Source: PALSA-350 sp963794165 (lineage in GTDB: Bacteria > Acidobacteriota > Terriglobia > Terriglobales > Acidobacteriaceae). From it: a stretch of DNA of 64,000 bases. The position numbers were made by a program, and so were the translations under genes. How positions within the stretch are numbered: position 1 is the stretch's first letter; the number at the start of each line of letters is the position of its first letter. Below, piece after piece: positions 1 to 8,606 of this stretch. Where the stretch lies: the NCBI GenBank assembly GCA_963794165.1, contig CAWCCT010000001.1:219556-283555 (forward strand). Direction: 5' to 3'. The notes beneath the pieces were generated by a model. The model was not told the origin of the DNA, did no database searches, and saw only the letters and a program-made list of their open reading frames with translations.

Positions 1-174
1 GGAGCCGGATCCGTTGCGCGCCAGATCATGGGCACGACGGTGATCGGCGGGATGCTCGCTGCCAGTGTAATCGGCATTTTCTTCGTGCCTGCGATCTTCT
101 ACCTGGTGGAGAAGTGGTCAGGCGCCCAGCAGGTCGCAGTGCCGGCAACGCCCGCGCCGTCGGAGGGAGACTGA
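1..174 (+). CDS. RND efflux transporter, C-terminal end (partial)
   Basis: Only the last 57 codons are in the window, open from base 1. The peptide holds a hydrophobic segment ending in FVPAIFYLVE, typical of the last transmembrane helix of HAE1/AcrB-type RND inner-membrane pumps, then a short Ala/Pro-rich tail. The stop is separated by one base from the ATG of the outer-membrane lipoprotein gene that follows, the usual pump/outer-membrane-channel operon order. Family assignment rests on this short tail and on the neighbour. Confidence 0.75.
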   Translation, partial: GAGSVARQIMGTTVIGGMLAASVIGIFFVPAIFYLVEKWSGAQQVAVPATPAPSEGD

Positions 175-175
175 C

Positions 176-1570
176 ATGTTCCGGCGGATCTGCGCGATCG
201 TTTCTACGATATTGGCCTCGGCGGCAATGAGCGGCTGCACGGTCGGTCCGAATTACCATCGCCCCGCCGTTCCTGCCCCAGCCGTGTACCGTGATCTCAG
301 TGACAACCCCCAGGCCCAGGCGACATCCCTTGCCGACCTCCATTGGTGGCAAGTCTTCCAGGATCCGCAACTGCAAGAGCTGATTCGCACCGCCCTTAAA
401 GAGAATTACGACCTTCAACTGGCGACCGAGCGCATCAGCGCTGCGCGGGCTGAGGTCACCATCACGCGTTCCGCTTTATTTCCGCAGGTGCAGGCAAACA
501 GCAACTTCAGCGGCGGAAAAGACCCCACCAGCCAAGCCTCGTACAACATACTGGCGCTCACTGCCGATGCCGCGTTCCAGTTGGATCTCTTCGGCCGTCT
601 GCGCCGCGCCACCGAGGCCGCACGGGCCCAGCTGCTGGCAACCGAGGATGCGCGAGATACCGTGGTCCTCACGCTAGTCAGCGATGTAGCCAGCGACTAC
701 TTCACGCTGCTGGAGCTCTATCTCGAACTCCAAATCACGCACGACACAGTGAAGACCCAGGAAGACTCGGTCAAGCTGACACGGCTGCGGCTGAACCACG
801 GTGTGGCCACCAAGCTGGACGTGCTGCAAGCCCAGCAGGTGCTGGACATCGCCAATGCGCAGGTCCCGGACCTTGAACGGCAGATCGGCCAGGAGGAAGA
901 CGCGATCAGTATTCTTCTCGGCCATTATCCCGAGAGCGTCCCCCGCGGCCGCCCATTGGGCGAGCAGCCGCTTCCTCCCGAGGTGCCGCCGGGCTTGCCG
1001 TCGACGTTGCTCGAACGGCGGCCGGACATTCGCCAGGTGGAACAAAACCTGGTTACCGCCAACGCTGAGATCGGCGTGGCCCGGGCTGCTTTTTTCCCGC
1101 AGATTTCGCTTACCGGCTCCGGCGGGGGTGCGTTCGGCCGGAGCAGTCTCCTCACCAACCTGATGGGTTCACAAACTGGAATCTGGTCCTACGGCGTCCA
1201 GGTCAGTCAACCTATTTTCACCGGCGGCGCGCTGCGCGGGAATCTAAGACTCGCTGAATCCGAACAACGCCAGCAGCTGATCGCTTACAAGCAGGTCATC
1301 CAGTTGTCGTTCCGCGACGTGTCCGACGCTCTGATCGGTTATCAAAAACTTCATCAAGTCCGCGTCGCGCAGGAGATCACCGTCAAGGACCTGCAGGACT
1401 CAGTGACGACCTCCCTGCACCGCTATCGGGGAGGCATCACCACCTACCTCGAAGTTCTCGATGGGCAGCGATCTCTCTTTAACGCCGAGCTGACGCTCGC
1501 TCAAGCTCGGGGTAACGAGTATCAAAGCCTGGTGCAACTTTACAAGGCACTTGGTGGAGGCTGGCAGTAA
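176..1570 (+). CDS. NodT/OprM-type outer membrane efflux lipoprotein
   Basis: A 464-residue TolC-like channel protein for a tripartite drug efflux system. Residues 1-21 are a lipoprotein signal ending in AAMSGC, so Cys21 is the probable lipidated residue; TVGPNYHRP right after it is the standard start of NodT-family proteins. Two outer-membrane-efflux-protein repeats cover about residues 60-255 and 285-460, both predicted long amphipathic helices, and length is normal for the family. The ATG lies 1 bp after the stop of the RND pump gene, so the two are translationally linked and this protein should be the pump's exit duct. Substrate is unknown. Confidence 0.93.
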   Translation: MFRRICAIVSTILASAAMSGCTVGPNYHRPAVPAPAVYRDLSDNPQAQATSLADLHWWQVFQDPQLQELIRTALKENYDLQLATERISAARAEVTITRSALFPQVQANSNFSGGKDPTSQASYNILALTADAAFQLDLFGRLRRATEAARAQLLATEDARDTVVLTLVSDVASDYFTLLELYLELQITHDTVKTQEDSVKLTRLRLNHGVATKLDVLQAQQVLDIANAQVPDLERQIGQEEDAISILLGHYPESVPRGRPLGEQPLPPEVPPGLPSTLLERRPDIRQVEQNLVTANAEIGVARAAFFPQISLTGSGGGAFGRSSLLTNLMGSQTGIWSYGVQVSQPIFTGGALRGNLRLAESEQRQQLIAYKQVIQLSFRDVSDALIGYQKLHQVRVAQEITVKDLQDSVTTSLHRYRGGITTYLEVLDGQRSLFNAELTLAQARGNEYQSLVQLYKALGGGWQ

Positions 1571-1628
1571 CGATCCCGCGGGCCACTTTCCTCCTTTGCG
1601 GCATCTGATTTCTGGAGGATAGCAAGCA

Positions 1629-2051
1629 ATGAGCAAAGAGCAGAATTTGGCCGCGCTAGGCAAATTTGCGGAGGCTGTGAACAAAGGCAATTTCGATCTA
1701 TTCCGAGAGGCTGTGGCTCCGGACTGTGTCGACCACGATCCCGCACCGGGCCAAGGCCCAGGGCCGGAGGGCTACCGCAAATTCTTTTCCGCCATGAGGA
1801 CAGCCTTCCCGGATATGAGTGTTGCGCCGGAAACGATGGTAGCTGACGACGATTCGCTTGCCTTCGCCTACACCCTGACAGGTACACACCAGGGCGTTCT
1901 GATGGGCATACCGCCAACAGGGAAAAAGATAAGTATCCGGGGAGTGCAGATTTCGAAGTTCCGCGACGGCAAAATGGTGGAACGCTGGGGAAGTTCGGAT
2001 CAGCTCGGCATGCTGCAGCAGTTGGGTGTTACGCAGTTGCCGAAGGGATGA
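1629..2051 (+). CDS. SnoaL-like ester cyclase family protein
   Basis: A 140-residue cytosolic protein with the SnoaL-like (NTF2 fold) pattern: N-terminal helix with FAEAVNKGNFD, then a DHDPAPGQGPGPEGYR stretch, FPDM, and the C-terminal strand FRDGKMVERW. The TGGAGGAT ribosome site upstream supports the ATG. Members include polyketide cyclases but most are of unknown substrate. It lies 58 bp after the efflux lipoprotein on the same strand and may be co-transcribed, though nothing ties it functionally to efflux. Confidence 0.85.
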   Translation: MSKEQNLAALGKFAEAVNKGNFDLFREAVAPDCVDHDPAPGQGPGPEGYRKFFSAMRTAFPDMSVAPETMVADDDSLAFAYTLTGTHQGVLMGIPPTGKKISIRGVQISKFRDGKMVERWGSSDQLGMLQQLGVTQLPKG

Positions 2052-2074
2052 GAAGCGAATTTTTTTGGACGCCT

Positions 2075-2803
2075 TTAGCCCACCAGCACGCCGGCGATAT
2101 GCACCCACCACGCAGCGGTGTGGAGGTAAGTTTGCACGCAAAAGATCTGGAACAGGATAAACAAGGGAAAAGCGTAGAGATACACCTTGTGTATCCGGCG
2201 ATCGACGATGAGGTCGCGCAAAATGCCGAGAAAGATCAAAGCGTCTACGCCCGCAGGCGAGAAGGGGTGCGGTAGGAATGGAAAGCGGCCAAAAGCCGCA
2301 TTCGTGAGCGCGCAGGAGGCGACCAGCATAAGCCGCCGATGGAACTCCGGCCGGCGACGCCAATAGATGGCCAGCGAGAAGGGGATGGCGAAGCAGCTCA
2401 GGTCCATCAACTGGATGATGAGGAAGGCTGGCGTCTTCGTTCTGTGTTGTTGCAGTAAGAAGCGGTCCATGCCGGTGGCGGTCATGTAGCCGACGACCAG
2501 CACGCCGATCGCAAAGGCGAGACCGAACCAGCCCAGTGTGCGATGCAGGGGCACGTTGTGGGTGCGCACCAGCGCTGTCTGGAGAATGAAGAAGAGCACC
2601 CAACCAGGAAAGACAATGGCGTGGATGGTGAGCACGAAGGGCGGTATGGGCGAGGCGTGCAGCAGGTTCTGCCCGATGGTGTGGCTGAAGCCATAGACCA
2701 CGACCACGGCAATCAACAGCGACATGCAGAAGTAAAAGTACCGGCGCAGGAAAGCAGCAGGGGTGGCGTACGGGTGCGGGAGAGCTACGGACCTGGTCGT
2801 CAT
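2075..2803 (-). CDS. Hypothetical multipass membrane protein
   Basis: 242 residues starting at the ATG at 2803, chosen because AGGAG lies 7 bases upstream; the longer reading from 2872 has no such site. About six to seven hydrophobic segments are visible (first FYFCMSLLIAVVVVYGF, last near FPLFILFQIFCV). HRTLGW in a loop and the overall layout resemble DUF2306-like or similar heme-free membrane proteins, but I cannot assign a family firmly. It converges with the SnoaL gene (24 bp apart) and diverges from the hydrolase at 2883. Confidence 0.75.
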   Translation of the reverse strand: MTTRSVALPHPYATPAAFLRRYFYFCMSLLIAVVVVYGFSHTIGQNLLHASPIPPFVLTIHAIVFPGWVLFFILQTALVRTHNVPLHRTLGWFGLAFAIGVLVVGYMTATGMDRFLLQQHRTKTPAFLIIQLMDLSCFAIPFSLAIYWRRRPEFHRRLMLVASCALTNAAFGRFPFLPHPFSPAGVDALIFLGILRDLIVDRRIHKVYLYAFPLFILFQIFCVQTYLHTAAWWVHIAGVLVG

Positions 2804-2882
2804 AAGGGAGCTCCTGATGGGGCCCGTGGCGTAGTGAGTTTTGTGATGACTCGCAATACTAGCATCTCGCATCTCTCAATGC

Positions 2883-3527
2883 ATGAGAACGTATCGCAGT
2901 GGGACGGTGGCCATCGAGATGGAGCAGCATGAGCCGCCGGCGGCGGGGGTGCATCCCGGGATCCTGGTGCTGCATGGCTCGGGTGGGGCGGGCTCCTATT
3001 GGATGGATCGCTTTGCTCCCACGCTAATGAAGTTTGGGGTAGCGGCCTACGCGCCGCACTACCTGCAGAAGACGCGGTCGCAGCGCGCTACGCCGGAGAT
3101 GATTCTCGACGGTAAGCATTTTCCACAGTGGCTGGAGGCCATTCGCGATGCGGTGACTTACATCGCCGAGCGGCCCGGCGTCGATGCCCGCCGCATCGGA
3201 GTGTTGGGCGTTTCTTTGGGAGGATACCTGGCAGTGGCGCTGGGCATTGAGGACCGGCGGATGCGGGCAGTGATTGAGCTCTCCGGCGGGCTGCCGCTGG
3301 GATGGGAAGACCGGGTGGCGCAGGGGATGGCGCCGGTACTGATCCTGCACGGAGCTGCGGATACGGTGGTACCGGTTTCGGAAGCGCACAGGCTGCAAGG
3401 GGTGCTGAGGGAACGGCGTGTGTCGTGCGAGATGGAGGTGCTTCCGGGTGAGGGCCACTGGTTTTCCGCCGGCGCGCAAGCAAGGGTGTTAACGAGTTGT
3501 GCGCGGTTTTTGGGCCAGCATCTTTAG
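2883..3527 (+). CDS. Dienelactone hydrolase-like alpha/beta hydrolase
   Basis: 214-residue alpha/beta hydrolase. The nucleophile elbow GVSLGG puts Ser at 111, HGAADTVVP gives the acid Asp160, and GEGHWF gives His192, so the triad is complete. The oxyanion-hole strand LVLHGSGG is at about 28-35. Length and motif order fit the dienelactone hydrolase/prolyl-oligopeptidase-like group; true substrate cannot be told. No signal peptide, so cytosolic. Divergent from the membrane protein gene at 2803, sharing about 80 bp of promoter region. Confidence 0.88.
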   Translation: MRTYRSGTVAIEMEQHEPPAAGVHPGILVLHGSGGAGSYWMDRFAPTLMKFGVAAYAPHYLQKTRSQRATPEMILDGKHFPQWLEAIRDAVTYIAERPGVDARRIGVLGVSLGGYLAVALGIEDRRMRAVIELSGGLPLGWEDRVAQGMAPVLILHGAADTVVPVSEAHRLQGVLRERRVSCEMEVLPGEGHWFSAGAQARVLTSCARFLGQHL

Positions 3528-4033
3528 AGCGCATGCCGGAGGTAATGTCGCGAACGGCCTTAAACGCACAGCGGCGGGTGCAATTGAGCATGTCTTCGCT
3601 ATCTGATCCCCTGTTCTCCCCCGTTGGTACTCTGGCGCAAGGCAACTGTGGCAGCTACTTTCTCCTTCACTCGCAGTGAGCGAGCATCCTGTGAAAGGTT
3701 GACGGAGGTGGCTTTGAAGAGAACTCTACGTGTACTGCCCTGGTATCGCGCGCGGATCGCGCCTGCTGTGCTGACACGAGCAGACTTCAACAGGGCAAAG
3801 GCGAGATCAACCGGCAAGGTCGCAACGGTGCTTCTGGCGCAGCCCTCCACCGCCTTTACTCACGGGCCGTAGATTTCCGAACTTTGAAAACCCGCGTTTG
3901 TCCGGGATCGTCGCCGCCGCGTTGAGGAGGACGCGCATAAGCTGGCGATGATGTATCCCGTGTCTCGATGTTAGAGATGGCCGGTGCTGAGACGGTCGCG
4001 CAGCAGCTTGCGCGGCCTCTCGGCGTTGAGGCC
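3528..4033. other. Intergenic stretch without a recognised gene
   Basis: About 500 bases between the convergent hydrolase and glycosylase genes. Short open frames exist on both strands but none has a ribosome site or a recognisable product. No tRNA, terminator pair or repeat was recognised. Confidence 0.5.
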
Positions 4034-4864
4034 TCAGCGCGGCGCGCTCCGCTTACGAGGGGCGGGAGCCTCGCCCGGCTGGCAGGTCGGGCACCAATAG
4101 AGTGTGCGGCCAGCCATATCTATTCGTTGGATGATGGTGCCGCAAACGAAGCAAGGCTGGCCGTGCCGGCGGTACACGTAGTGGACCTCGTAGCGCTGCG
4201 CCTTGCCTTTTGGGTGGGGCCGGTCTTTGGCGCGTGTGGTCACAATGCGCCGATCGACCATGCCATCGGGCATTAGCTTCACCGCATCACGCCAGATGGC
4301 GTTCAGAGTCTTTTCCGAAACATTCTTTCCCGGTGCGAATGGGTTCTGCCGGGCCCGATAAAGCAATTCGGCACGATAAATGTTACCAATGCCCGAGAAC
4401 ACTGTTTGGTCCATCAGCAGAGCAGCGATGGGCGTGTTGGCCTTGCGTATATAGGCGATGCCCGGGGAAGGGTCAGCATCAGGCGAGAGCGGGTCGGCGC
4501 CCAGGCGAGCTTCGACCGCTTGCCACTGCTCGTCGGTGAAGACGGAAACGTCGGTGGCCCCGCGCAACTCCAGCCAATCGGTAGCGGTTGACCAGCGCAT
4601 GCGCAGGATGCCCTTCACTTCGGGAAAGGGCATCTTGCCTTCGGTAAAGTCGCCGAAGCGGCCAAGATGGATGTGCAGCTTCCGATCCCGGCCGAAGTCG
4701 TAGGCCAGGTGCTTGCCGTGGGCGATCACAGATTTGAGCTTACGGCCGGTCAGCAGCGCGGCGCCGGTGAAGCGGCCGTTGGGCGATTCCACGCAGATGG
4801 TCTTGCCCACAAAGGTCGCGGTGTGCAGCTCGGCCCAGCGGTGTACCTCATTTCCCTCCGGCAC
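4034..4864 (-). CDS. Fpg/Nei family DNA glycosylase (endonuclease VIII-like)
   Basis: 276 residues from a GTG at 4864. This start is chosen over the upstream ATG at 4891 because it gives VPEGNE: after removal of the initiator the Pro-Glu N-terminus is the catalytic end of Fpg/Nei enzymes, and AAGGAAGG lies about 8 bases upstream. Lys51 in AHGKHL is the conserved beta-hairpin lysine. The H2TH region (SGIGNIYRAELLYRA) is at about 165-180, and the C-terminal zinc finger has Cys238, 241, 258 and 261. Base-excision repair of oxidised bases is the known family role. The PEGNE rather than PELPE start favours the Nei branch. Confidence 0.93.
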   Translation of the reverse strand: MPEGNEVHRWAELHTATFVGKTICVESPNGRFTGAALLTGRKLKSVIAHGKHLAYDFGRDRKLHIHLGRFGDFTEGKMPFPEVKGILRMRWSTATDWLELRGATDVSVFTDEQWQAVEARLGADPLSPDADPSPGIAYIRKANTPIAALLMDQTVFSGIGNIYRAELLYRARQNPFAPGKNVSEKTLNAIWRDAVKLMPDGMVDRRIVTTRAKDRPHPKGKAQRYEVHYVYRRHGQPCFVCGTIIQRIDMAGRTLYWCPTCQPGEAPAPRKRSAPR

Positions 4865-5007
4865 GTATGGTTCCCTTCCTTGGGTAAGCACGCTTAGGCG
4901 AGCTGCCCACTACCATGCTAGCTGGCGAGCGACCCGGCTCCGGAGCCGCAGCGCATACCAGTTTTCGTAAAGGCAAAGCCAGCGGGAACATTATCTCGAA
5001 AATTGCA

Positions 5008-5029
5008 AGTAATGCTATTTTGCATTACT
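5008..5029. promoter_or_regulatory. Perfect inverted repeat, probable TA operator
   Basis: AGTAATGC, six-base spacer TATTTT, GCATTACT: an 8-bp perfect inverted repeat 29 bases before the AbrB-type antitoxin start, in an AT-rich pocket. AbrB/MazE-fold antitoxins usually repress their own operon at such sites. Function is inferred from position. Confidence 0.6.
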
Positions 5030-5057
5030 ATTTCAACATACGCAGGGACTGCGCAAA

Positions 5058-5309
5058 ATGACCATCTTGACTGTCACCGCACGGGGCCAGGTTACCTTCC
5101 GCAAAGATGTGCTGCAACATCTTGGTATCCGGCCGGGAGAGAAAATTGAATTGGACAAGCAGCCGGATGGCGCCGTGACGCTCAGGGCGGCGCGGCCACT
5201 TGGCAAGATAGACAGCTTCTTCGGCCTGCTCGCAGGGAAAACCCGGAAGGTTGCGACTCTTGACGAGATTAACGAAGCGGCAGCGGCCGGCTGGTCAAGG
5301 CAAAAATGA
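5058..5309 (+). CDS. AbrB/MazE-fold antitoxin
   Basis: 83 residues. The N-terminal swapped-hairpin domain is clear: TVTARGQVTFRKDVLQHLGIRPGEKIEL, with GQVT followed by an LGI-PG turn. The C-terminal 40 residues, ending AAAAGW, are the usual toxin-binding tail. It overlaps the PIN toxin start by 4 bp (ATGA), so the two are translated together. It should neutralise the toxin and bind the inverted repeat at 5008-5029. Confidence 0.92.
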   Translation: MTILTVTARGQVTFRKDVLQHLGIRPGEKIELDKQPDGAVTLRAARPLGKIDSFFGLLAGKTRKVATLDEINEAAAAGWSRQK

Positions 5310-5704
5310 GAATCACTGCCGATACGAACGTGCTTGTTCGAGCCGTTGTCGCAGACGATAGGAAACAGGCCGAGGCCGCCGCCAGGATTCTTAAGGAAGC
5401 TGAGCTCATCGCGGTTACGCTCCCGTGCCTATGTGAGTTTGTTTGGGTTCTGCGCAGCGTCTACCAATTTGCCCCGGAGAATATTTCCGCCGCACTGGAA
5501 GCCTTGCTCAATGCGGACAATGTCGCCGCCAATCGCCCTGCCGTGGAAGCTGGTTTGTCAGTCCTCAAGGCAGGGGGGGACTTCGCTGATGGTCTGATCG
5601 CCTATGAGGGCGACTGGCTGGGCGGAGACACCTTCGTTTCTTTTGACAAGCAGGCCGTCTCCTTGCTCTCGCATCAAGGCAAGCAAGCGAGGTTGCTGAA
5701 ATAG
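5306..5704 (+). CDS. PIN-domain toxin (VapC-like)
   Basis: 132-residue PIN-domain ribonuclease. The first acidic residue is in ITADTNVLVRAV, the second in the CEFVW strand, and the last pair in DFADGLIAYEG and FVSFDKQA, so the metal site looks complete. PIN toxins cleave RNA, often tRNA or rRNA. Start overlaps the antitoxin stop by 4 bp. No damage seen; this is one of the few intact TA pairs in the window. Confidence 0.9.
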   Translation: MRITADTNVLVRAVVADDRKQAEAAARILKEAELIAVTLPCLCEFVWVLRSVYQFAPENISAALEALLNADNVAANRPAVEAGLSVLKAGGDFADGLIAYEGDWLGGDTFVSFDKQAVSLLSHQGKQARLLK

Positions 5705-5775
5705 TTGTACGCCGCCAAGTGAAACGAGCGGCCTGGAGGATCGCAGGCCACTCGCGGTTTCGGGGTGAAGTTAAC

Positions 5776-7080
5776 CTACCATTCAGGATTGCTGGTCAGC
5801 CAAGGGGTGAAGGCTACGCCGGCAGTCGTAGAGGCGCAGTTGGCTTTGGCCGGACCTTGCGGGCAGCCCCACCAGTTCAGGGTTCCGTCAACGGTGGCTT
5901 TGCCCAGGACGCTGATGCCGATGGTCTTGGGATCAAATTGGTTGAGATGCGCCTGTAGTTGCGGAGGCGCATTGGCGGCAGTGGCGGCGGAGTTGAAGGA
6001 GATGCCGATGGACTCGTCCTCCATCACATTGCCGGTGACGACCATGCCGGTAAGAGGCAACACGCCGTAGATGTTGATGCCAGTGAGTCCGGCGGTAGCG
6101 GCGTCTTCGGTGTCGGCTCCGTTGCCGCGGAAATGGTTGTCGATGACGGAGTTGTCGCGCAGGGTGACCGGCGGCGCACCGGGTACCGAGGCGTGGTTAT
6201 GCATGGCGACGCCGGGGAGTCCATTGCCGACCAACAGGTTGCCGATGGCGACGTTGCCATAGTTGATGTTTCCGGGACCGGCCGCGTACATGCCGACGCC
6301 GGCGCCTCCTCCGTTATTGAGGCCGTTGTAGCTGGACTCGTTTTTGAGGACGGTGTTTTGAAAGACGCCGAAGCTCAGGGGTCCGGTGGGATGAGCAAGG
6401 GTGGCGGCGGGATGGGAGGCGAGCGTGATGCCGCAGGCTTCCCCGTTATACTTCACAACATTTTCTGTGATGAGGTTGGCGTAGTTGGGACCGGTCTCAT
6501 CGGTGACCAGGACTCCGCCGGAGTTGTAGTCGACGAGGTTGCCGCCAACGACAGAATGATCGGTAGACATGAGGTGGATGCCCTCGCCGCAGTCCATAGC
6601 TTCGTTGGTCTCGAAGTCCGGGATGCCGGGGCACGCGGTCTTGGTGAGGCTCAGATTATTTTTGGTGACGTGATTGTGCGCGATGGTGACGCCGCTGGCG
6701 CTGGCGGCGAGAATGCCTTCGTAGTTGGCCCCGGTGATGGTGAATCCGGCGATGGTGACATTGGCGACTCCTGCGTTTGGCGAGGCGCCGGTGCCATTGA
6801 TGAAGATGCCGTTGGAAAGGCCCTTAGCGTCGATGGTGGTAGTTTGGTCGCCGGCGCCTTGCAAGGATAGCGATTTGGTGATGATCACGCCCTCCTTGTA
6901 GGTACCCTTGGCGACGTAGATAGTGTCTCCGGCGGCGGCTGCGCCGACGGCAGCGCTGATGGTGCTTTTACAGCCTGCGGTTCCGTTGGCATTGACGCAC
7001 CAGGTGGCAGCCAGGGCGGAAGGGGAGAGCGCCAGCAGTGAGGCTGCGATAAGCGTGAATTGGCGGGGTTGATGATGCAT
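5776..7080 (-). CDS. Secreted right-handed parallel beta-helix protein
   Basis: 434 residues from the ATG at 7080, supported by AAGGAG eight bases upstream; a longer frame up to 7386 runs through hairpin repeats and is rejected. Residues 1-25 are a signal peptide ending ALAA. Then ISAAVGAAAAGDTIYVAKGTY, the standard opening of pectate-lyase-like or NosD-like helices, and many short coils of the type GITI..N.V..N. The family includes polysaccharide lyases and carbohydrate-binding proteins, but no catalytic signature is seen. Probably extracellular; a lyase role is only possible. Confidence 0.82.
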   Translation of the reverse strand: MHHQPRQFTLIAASLLALSPSALAATWCVNANGTAGCKSTISAAVGAAAAGDTIYVAKGTYKEGVIITKSLSLQGAGDQTTTIDAKGLSNGIFINGTGASPNAGVANVTIAGFTITGANYEGILAASASGVTIAHNHVTKNNLSLTKTACPGIPDFETNEAMDCGEGIHLMSTDHSVVGGNLVDYNSGGVLVTDETGPNYANLITENVVKYNGEACGITLASHPAATLAHPTGPLSFGVFQNTVLKNESSYNGLNNGGGAGVGMYAAGPGNINYGNVAIGNLLVGNGLPGVAMHNHASVPGAPPVTLRDNSVIDNHFRGNGADTEDAATAGLTGINIYGVLPLTGMVVTGNVMEDESIGISFNSAATAANAPPQLQAHLNQFDPKTIGISVLGKATVDGTLNWWGCPQGPAKANCASTTAGVAFTPWLTSNPEW

Positions 7081-7470
7081 GGGTCTTACTCCTTCGGTTG
7101 GTGGTGAGGTTGCGAGGTGAGCATTTTGCGCGTTGATCATCGCGCGGACGCGGGTCCTTGGGTAAAAGCGCGGCGGGGGTGATTTTATTCCCTTATTGTT
7201 AAGTTTGCTCGATGGAGTGGGTTTGCAAGCTTTACAGGCTGCCGAAAAACCTGACCGGTTGAAGGGGTGCCAGCCCCGGACTTTTAGTCCGGGGGAGCGG
7301 GTTTTCAAACCCGCGGAAACGCTGGCTTTAAAATTTCGGGGCTTTAGCCCTGGTGGCTGCTTTTCAAGGTCCCGACCTTTCCGCACAACCGGCAGATGAA
7401 ACGATTGCGGATGGGCCCGCGGATGAAAGTGCCGATCGATAGTGTGTTCCCTTTCAGCAGTACAGGGCTG
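7081..7470. other. Intergenic region with hairpin cluster
   Basis: Leader of the beta-helix gene and spacer to brnA. It holds three adjacent GC-rich hairpins (see 7274-7352) and no convincing gene. Confidence 0.6.
7274..7352. repeat. Cluster of short palindromic hairpins
   Basis: Three hairpins in tandem: CCCCGGACT-TTT-AGTCCGGGG (7274-7294), GCGGGTTT-TC-AAACCCGC (7297-7314) and an imperfect GGGGCTTTAGCCC (about 7339-7351). They have different sequences but the same design, a pattern common in intergenic DNA of Acidobacteriota. They could be mobile REP-like units or RNA-stability elements; nothing in the window decides this. Confidence 0.65.
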
Positions 7471-7767
7471 CTATTTTTCGGCCGCTTTCTTCAGCACCTC
7501 GTCGATCCGGGTCTGCCAGCCTGGACCTGTATCCTTGAAATAGTCGAGAACGGCCGGGGAAAGACGGAGGGACACCAACCGCTTGGTTGCAGATTTCTGT
7601 TCGCCACGTTGTCCGGGACGCCGCACGATCGCTGACGCGAGATATGCCTTAGCCGCCTTCGCATTGTTTGGATTATAAGGACCGTCTTCCGGCGAGTGCG
7701 GAATTGGGTCACTCTCCCTGATTGCCTTTACTCGCTTCCAATCAGTCTGGCTCTTGCCCTTGCTCAT
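7471..7767 (-). CDS. brnA: BrnA-type antitoxin
   Basis: 98 residues from the ATG at 7767 (GAGAGAG upstream). The C-terminal ribbon-helix-helix KRLVSLRLSPAVLDYFKDTGPGWQTRIDEVL is the BrnA signature. In intact modules BrnT, the RelE-fold ribonuclease, lies upstream and overlaps brnA by some bases; here the brnT reading frame ends at 7742, inside brnA, so the overlap survives although brnT is broken. BrnA normally binds BrnT and represses the operon. Confidence 0.88.
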   Translation of the reverse strand: MSKGKSQTDWKRVKAIRESDPIPHSPEDGPYNPNNAKAAKAYLASAIVRRPGQRGEQKSATKRLVSLRLSPAVLDYFKDTGPGWQTRIDEVLKKAAEK

Positions 7768-7974
7768 AAAACTCTCTCTCCACTCTTGATGCAACCCGGA
7801 ACGAGATCACTTGGATGTCCGGTTCACGGTCCACATAGATGGAGTGTTAGGACCCTGCCACGCACCGAGACCATTGCGATATCTTGCTTCCTTGCCTCTC
7901 CCTTTCGAGGTGACTGGAAGGTGATCTTCTTGGGGTTGTCGTAGACCAAACCGGCATCTGCGTAGCTACACTCT
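7742..7974 (-). pseudogene. brnT: brnT toxin remnant, frameshifted and N-terminally truncated
   Basis: Reading the minus strand, one frame gives AGLVYDNPKKITFQSPRKGE...RGRVLTLH, and after one extra base (near 7850) another gives YVDREPDIQVISFRVASRVE and REFYEQGQEPD, stopping at 7742. Together these match the BrnT core (FDDP..TF, GR-L, R...I-S.R.A..-ER..YE). The N-terminal WDPAKA..N..KHG part is missing because the reading runs into the vapC stop at 7981. The toxin is therefore inactive while BrnA stays intact. Confidence 0.75.
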
Positions 7975-7980
7975 TTACTA

Positions 7981-8364
7981 TTACCATCCGATGCGCTCGA
8001 GCCCTTCTACCGCATCAAAGTGCTGGTCCTGGCTTAAGAGCTGGAGACGGTGTTGCCGGCAGAGTGCAGCGATCCAGAGATCATTTGAGGGGATCGCGCG
8101 ACCAGCCTTTTTCAGTGCTGCTCGAATCCCGGCATAGTGCCGTGAGGTCTCTTCCTCTATCTCAAGGACGCGTGTTGCCGCGATGAGCTCCCGCAGCCAC
8201 CTTTCGTACTCGCTGCGCCGTCGCGATTGACCGATACCGAAACGATATTCGCCCAGTACAATCACGGGCAACTCCATGCTCGCAGCCTGGCGATAACGGC
8301 GAACAACCGCGACCTCATCATCCGCCACTGCAGAGAGTGCGTTGGTGTCGAGGATCACTCCCAA
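7981..8364 (-). CDS. VapC-family PIN toxin
   Basis: 127 residues. ILDTNALSAVADDE carries the first Asp, VVLGEYRFGI the conserved Glu, and IPSNDLWIAALCRQHRLQLLSQDQHFDAVEGL the last acidic residues (NDLWIAA and the SQDQHF turn typical of VapC of the FitB group). Full length. It overlaps the antitoxin gene end by 10 bp, downstream of it on the same strand. Confidence 0.93.
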   Translation of the reverse strand: MGVILDTNALSAVADDEVAVVRRYRQAASMELPVIVLGEYRFGIGQSRRRSEYERWLRELIAATRVLEIEEETSRHYAGIRAALKKAGRAIPSNDLWIAALCRQHRLQLLSQDQHFDAVEGLERIGW

Positions 8365-8606
8365 TCCTCAGGCTCAATCTTCTCGAACTCACTCTTGATG
8401 ATCCGATTGATACGCACCGTCTCTTTGTGGAGGTGTTTGAGACCTCCAGCAAGCCTCACCCATGGCTTTTCTTCTGTTTTCAAGCTAGCCTCGAGCTTCT
8501 CCGTGACCGCTTCGGTTACAAAGGCGCGCAGCGGGATGCCACGCTGGGCGGCCACCGATTTGGCACGGCGGAAGATGGGGTCAGGAATCTCAAGAGTAGT
8601 CTTCAC
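8355..8606 (-). CDS. VapB-type antitoxin (ribbon-helix-helix)
   Basis: 83 residues, starting MKTTLEIPDPIFRRAKSVAAQRGIPLRAFVTEAV, a standard ribbon-helix-helix antitoxin head, followed by an acidic tail (EPEDWE) that would bind the VapC toxin. It overlaps that toxin gene by 10 bp. Likely autoregulates the pair. Intact. Confidence 0.9.
   Translation of the reverse strand: MKTTLEIPDPIFRRAKSVAAQRGIPLRAFVTEAVTEKLEASLKTEEKPWVRLAGGLKHLHKETVRINRIIKSEFEKIEPEDWE

Noticed and set aside
5959..6870. Long plus-strand frame inside the beta-helix gene
   Set aside because: Gly/Asp-rich shadow of the repetitive beta-helix coding sequence on the other strand.
7266..7355. Riboswitch upstream of the beta-helix gene
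   Set aside because: The structures are simple independent hairpins without a conserved aptamer core, and lie over 190 bases from the start.
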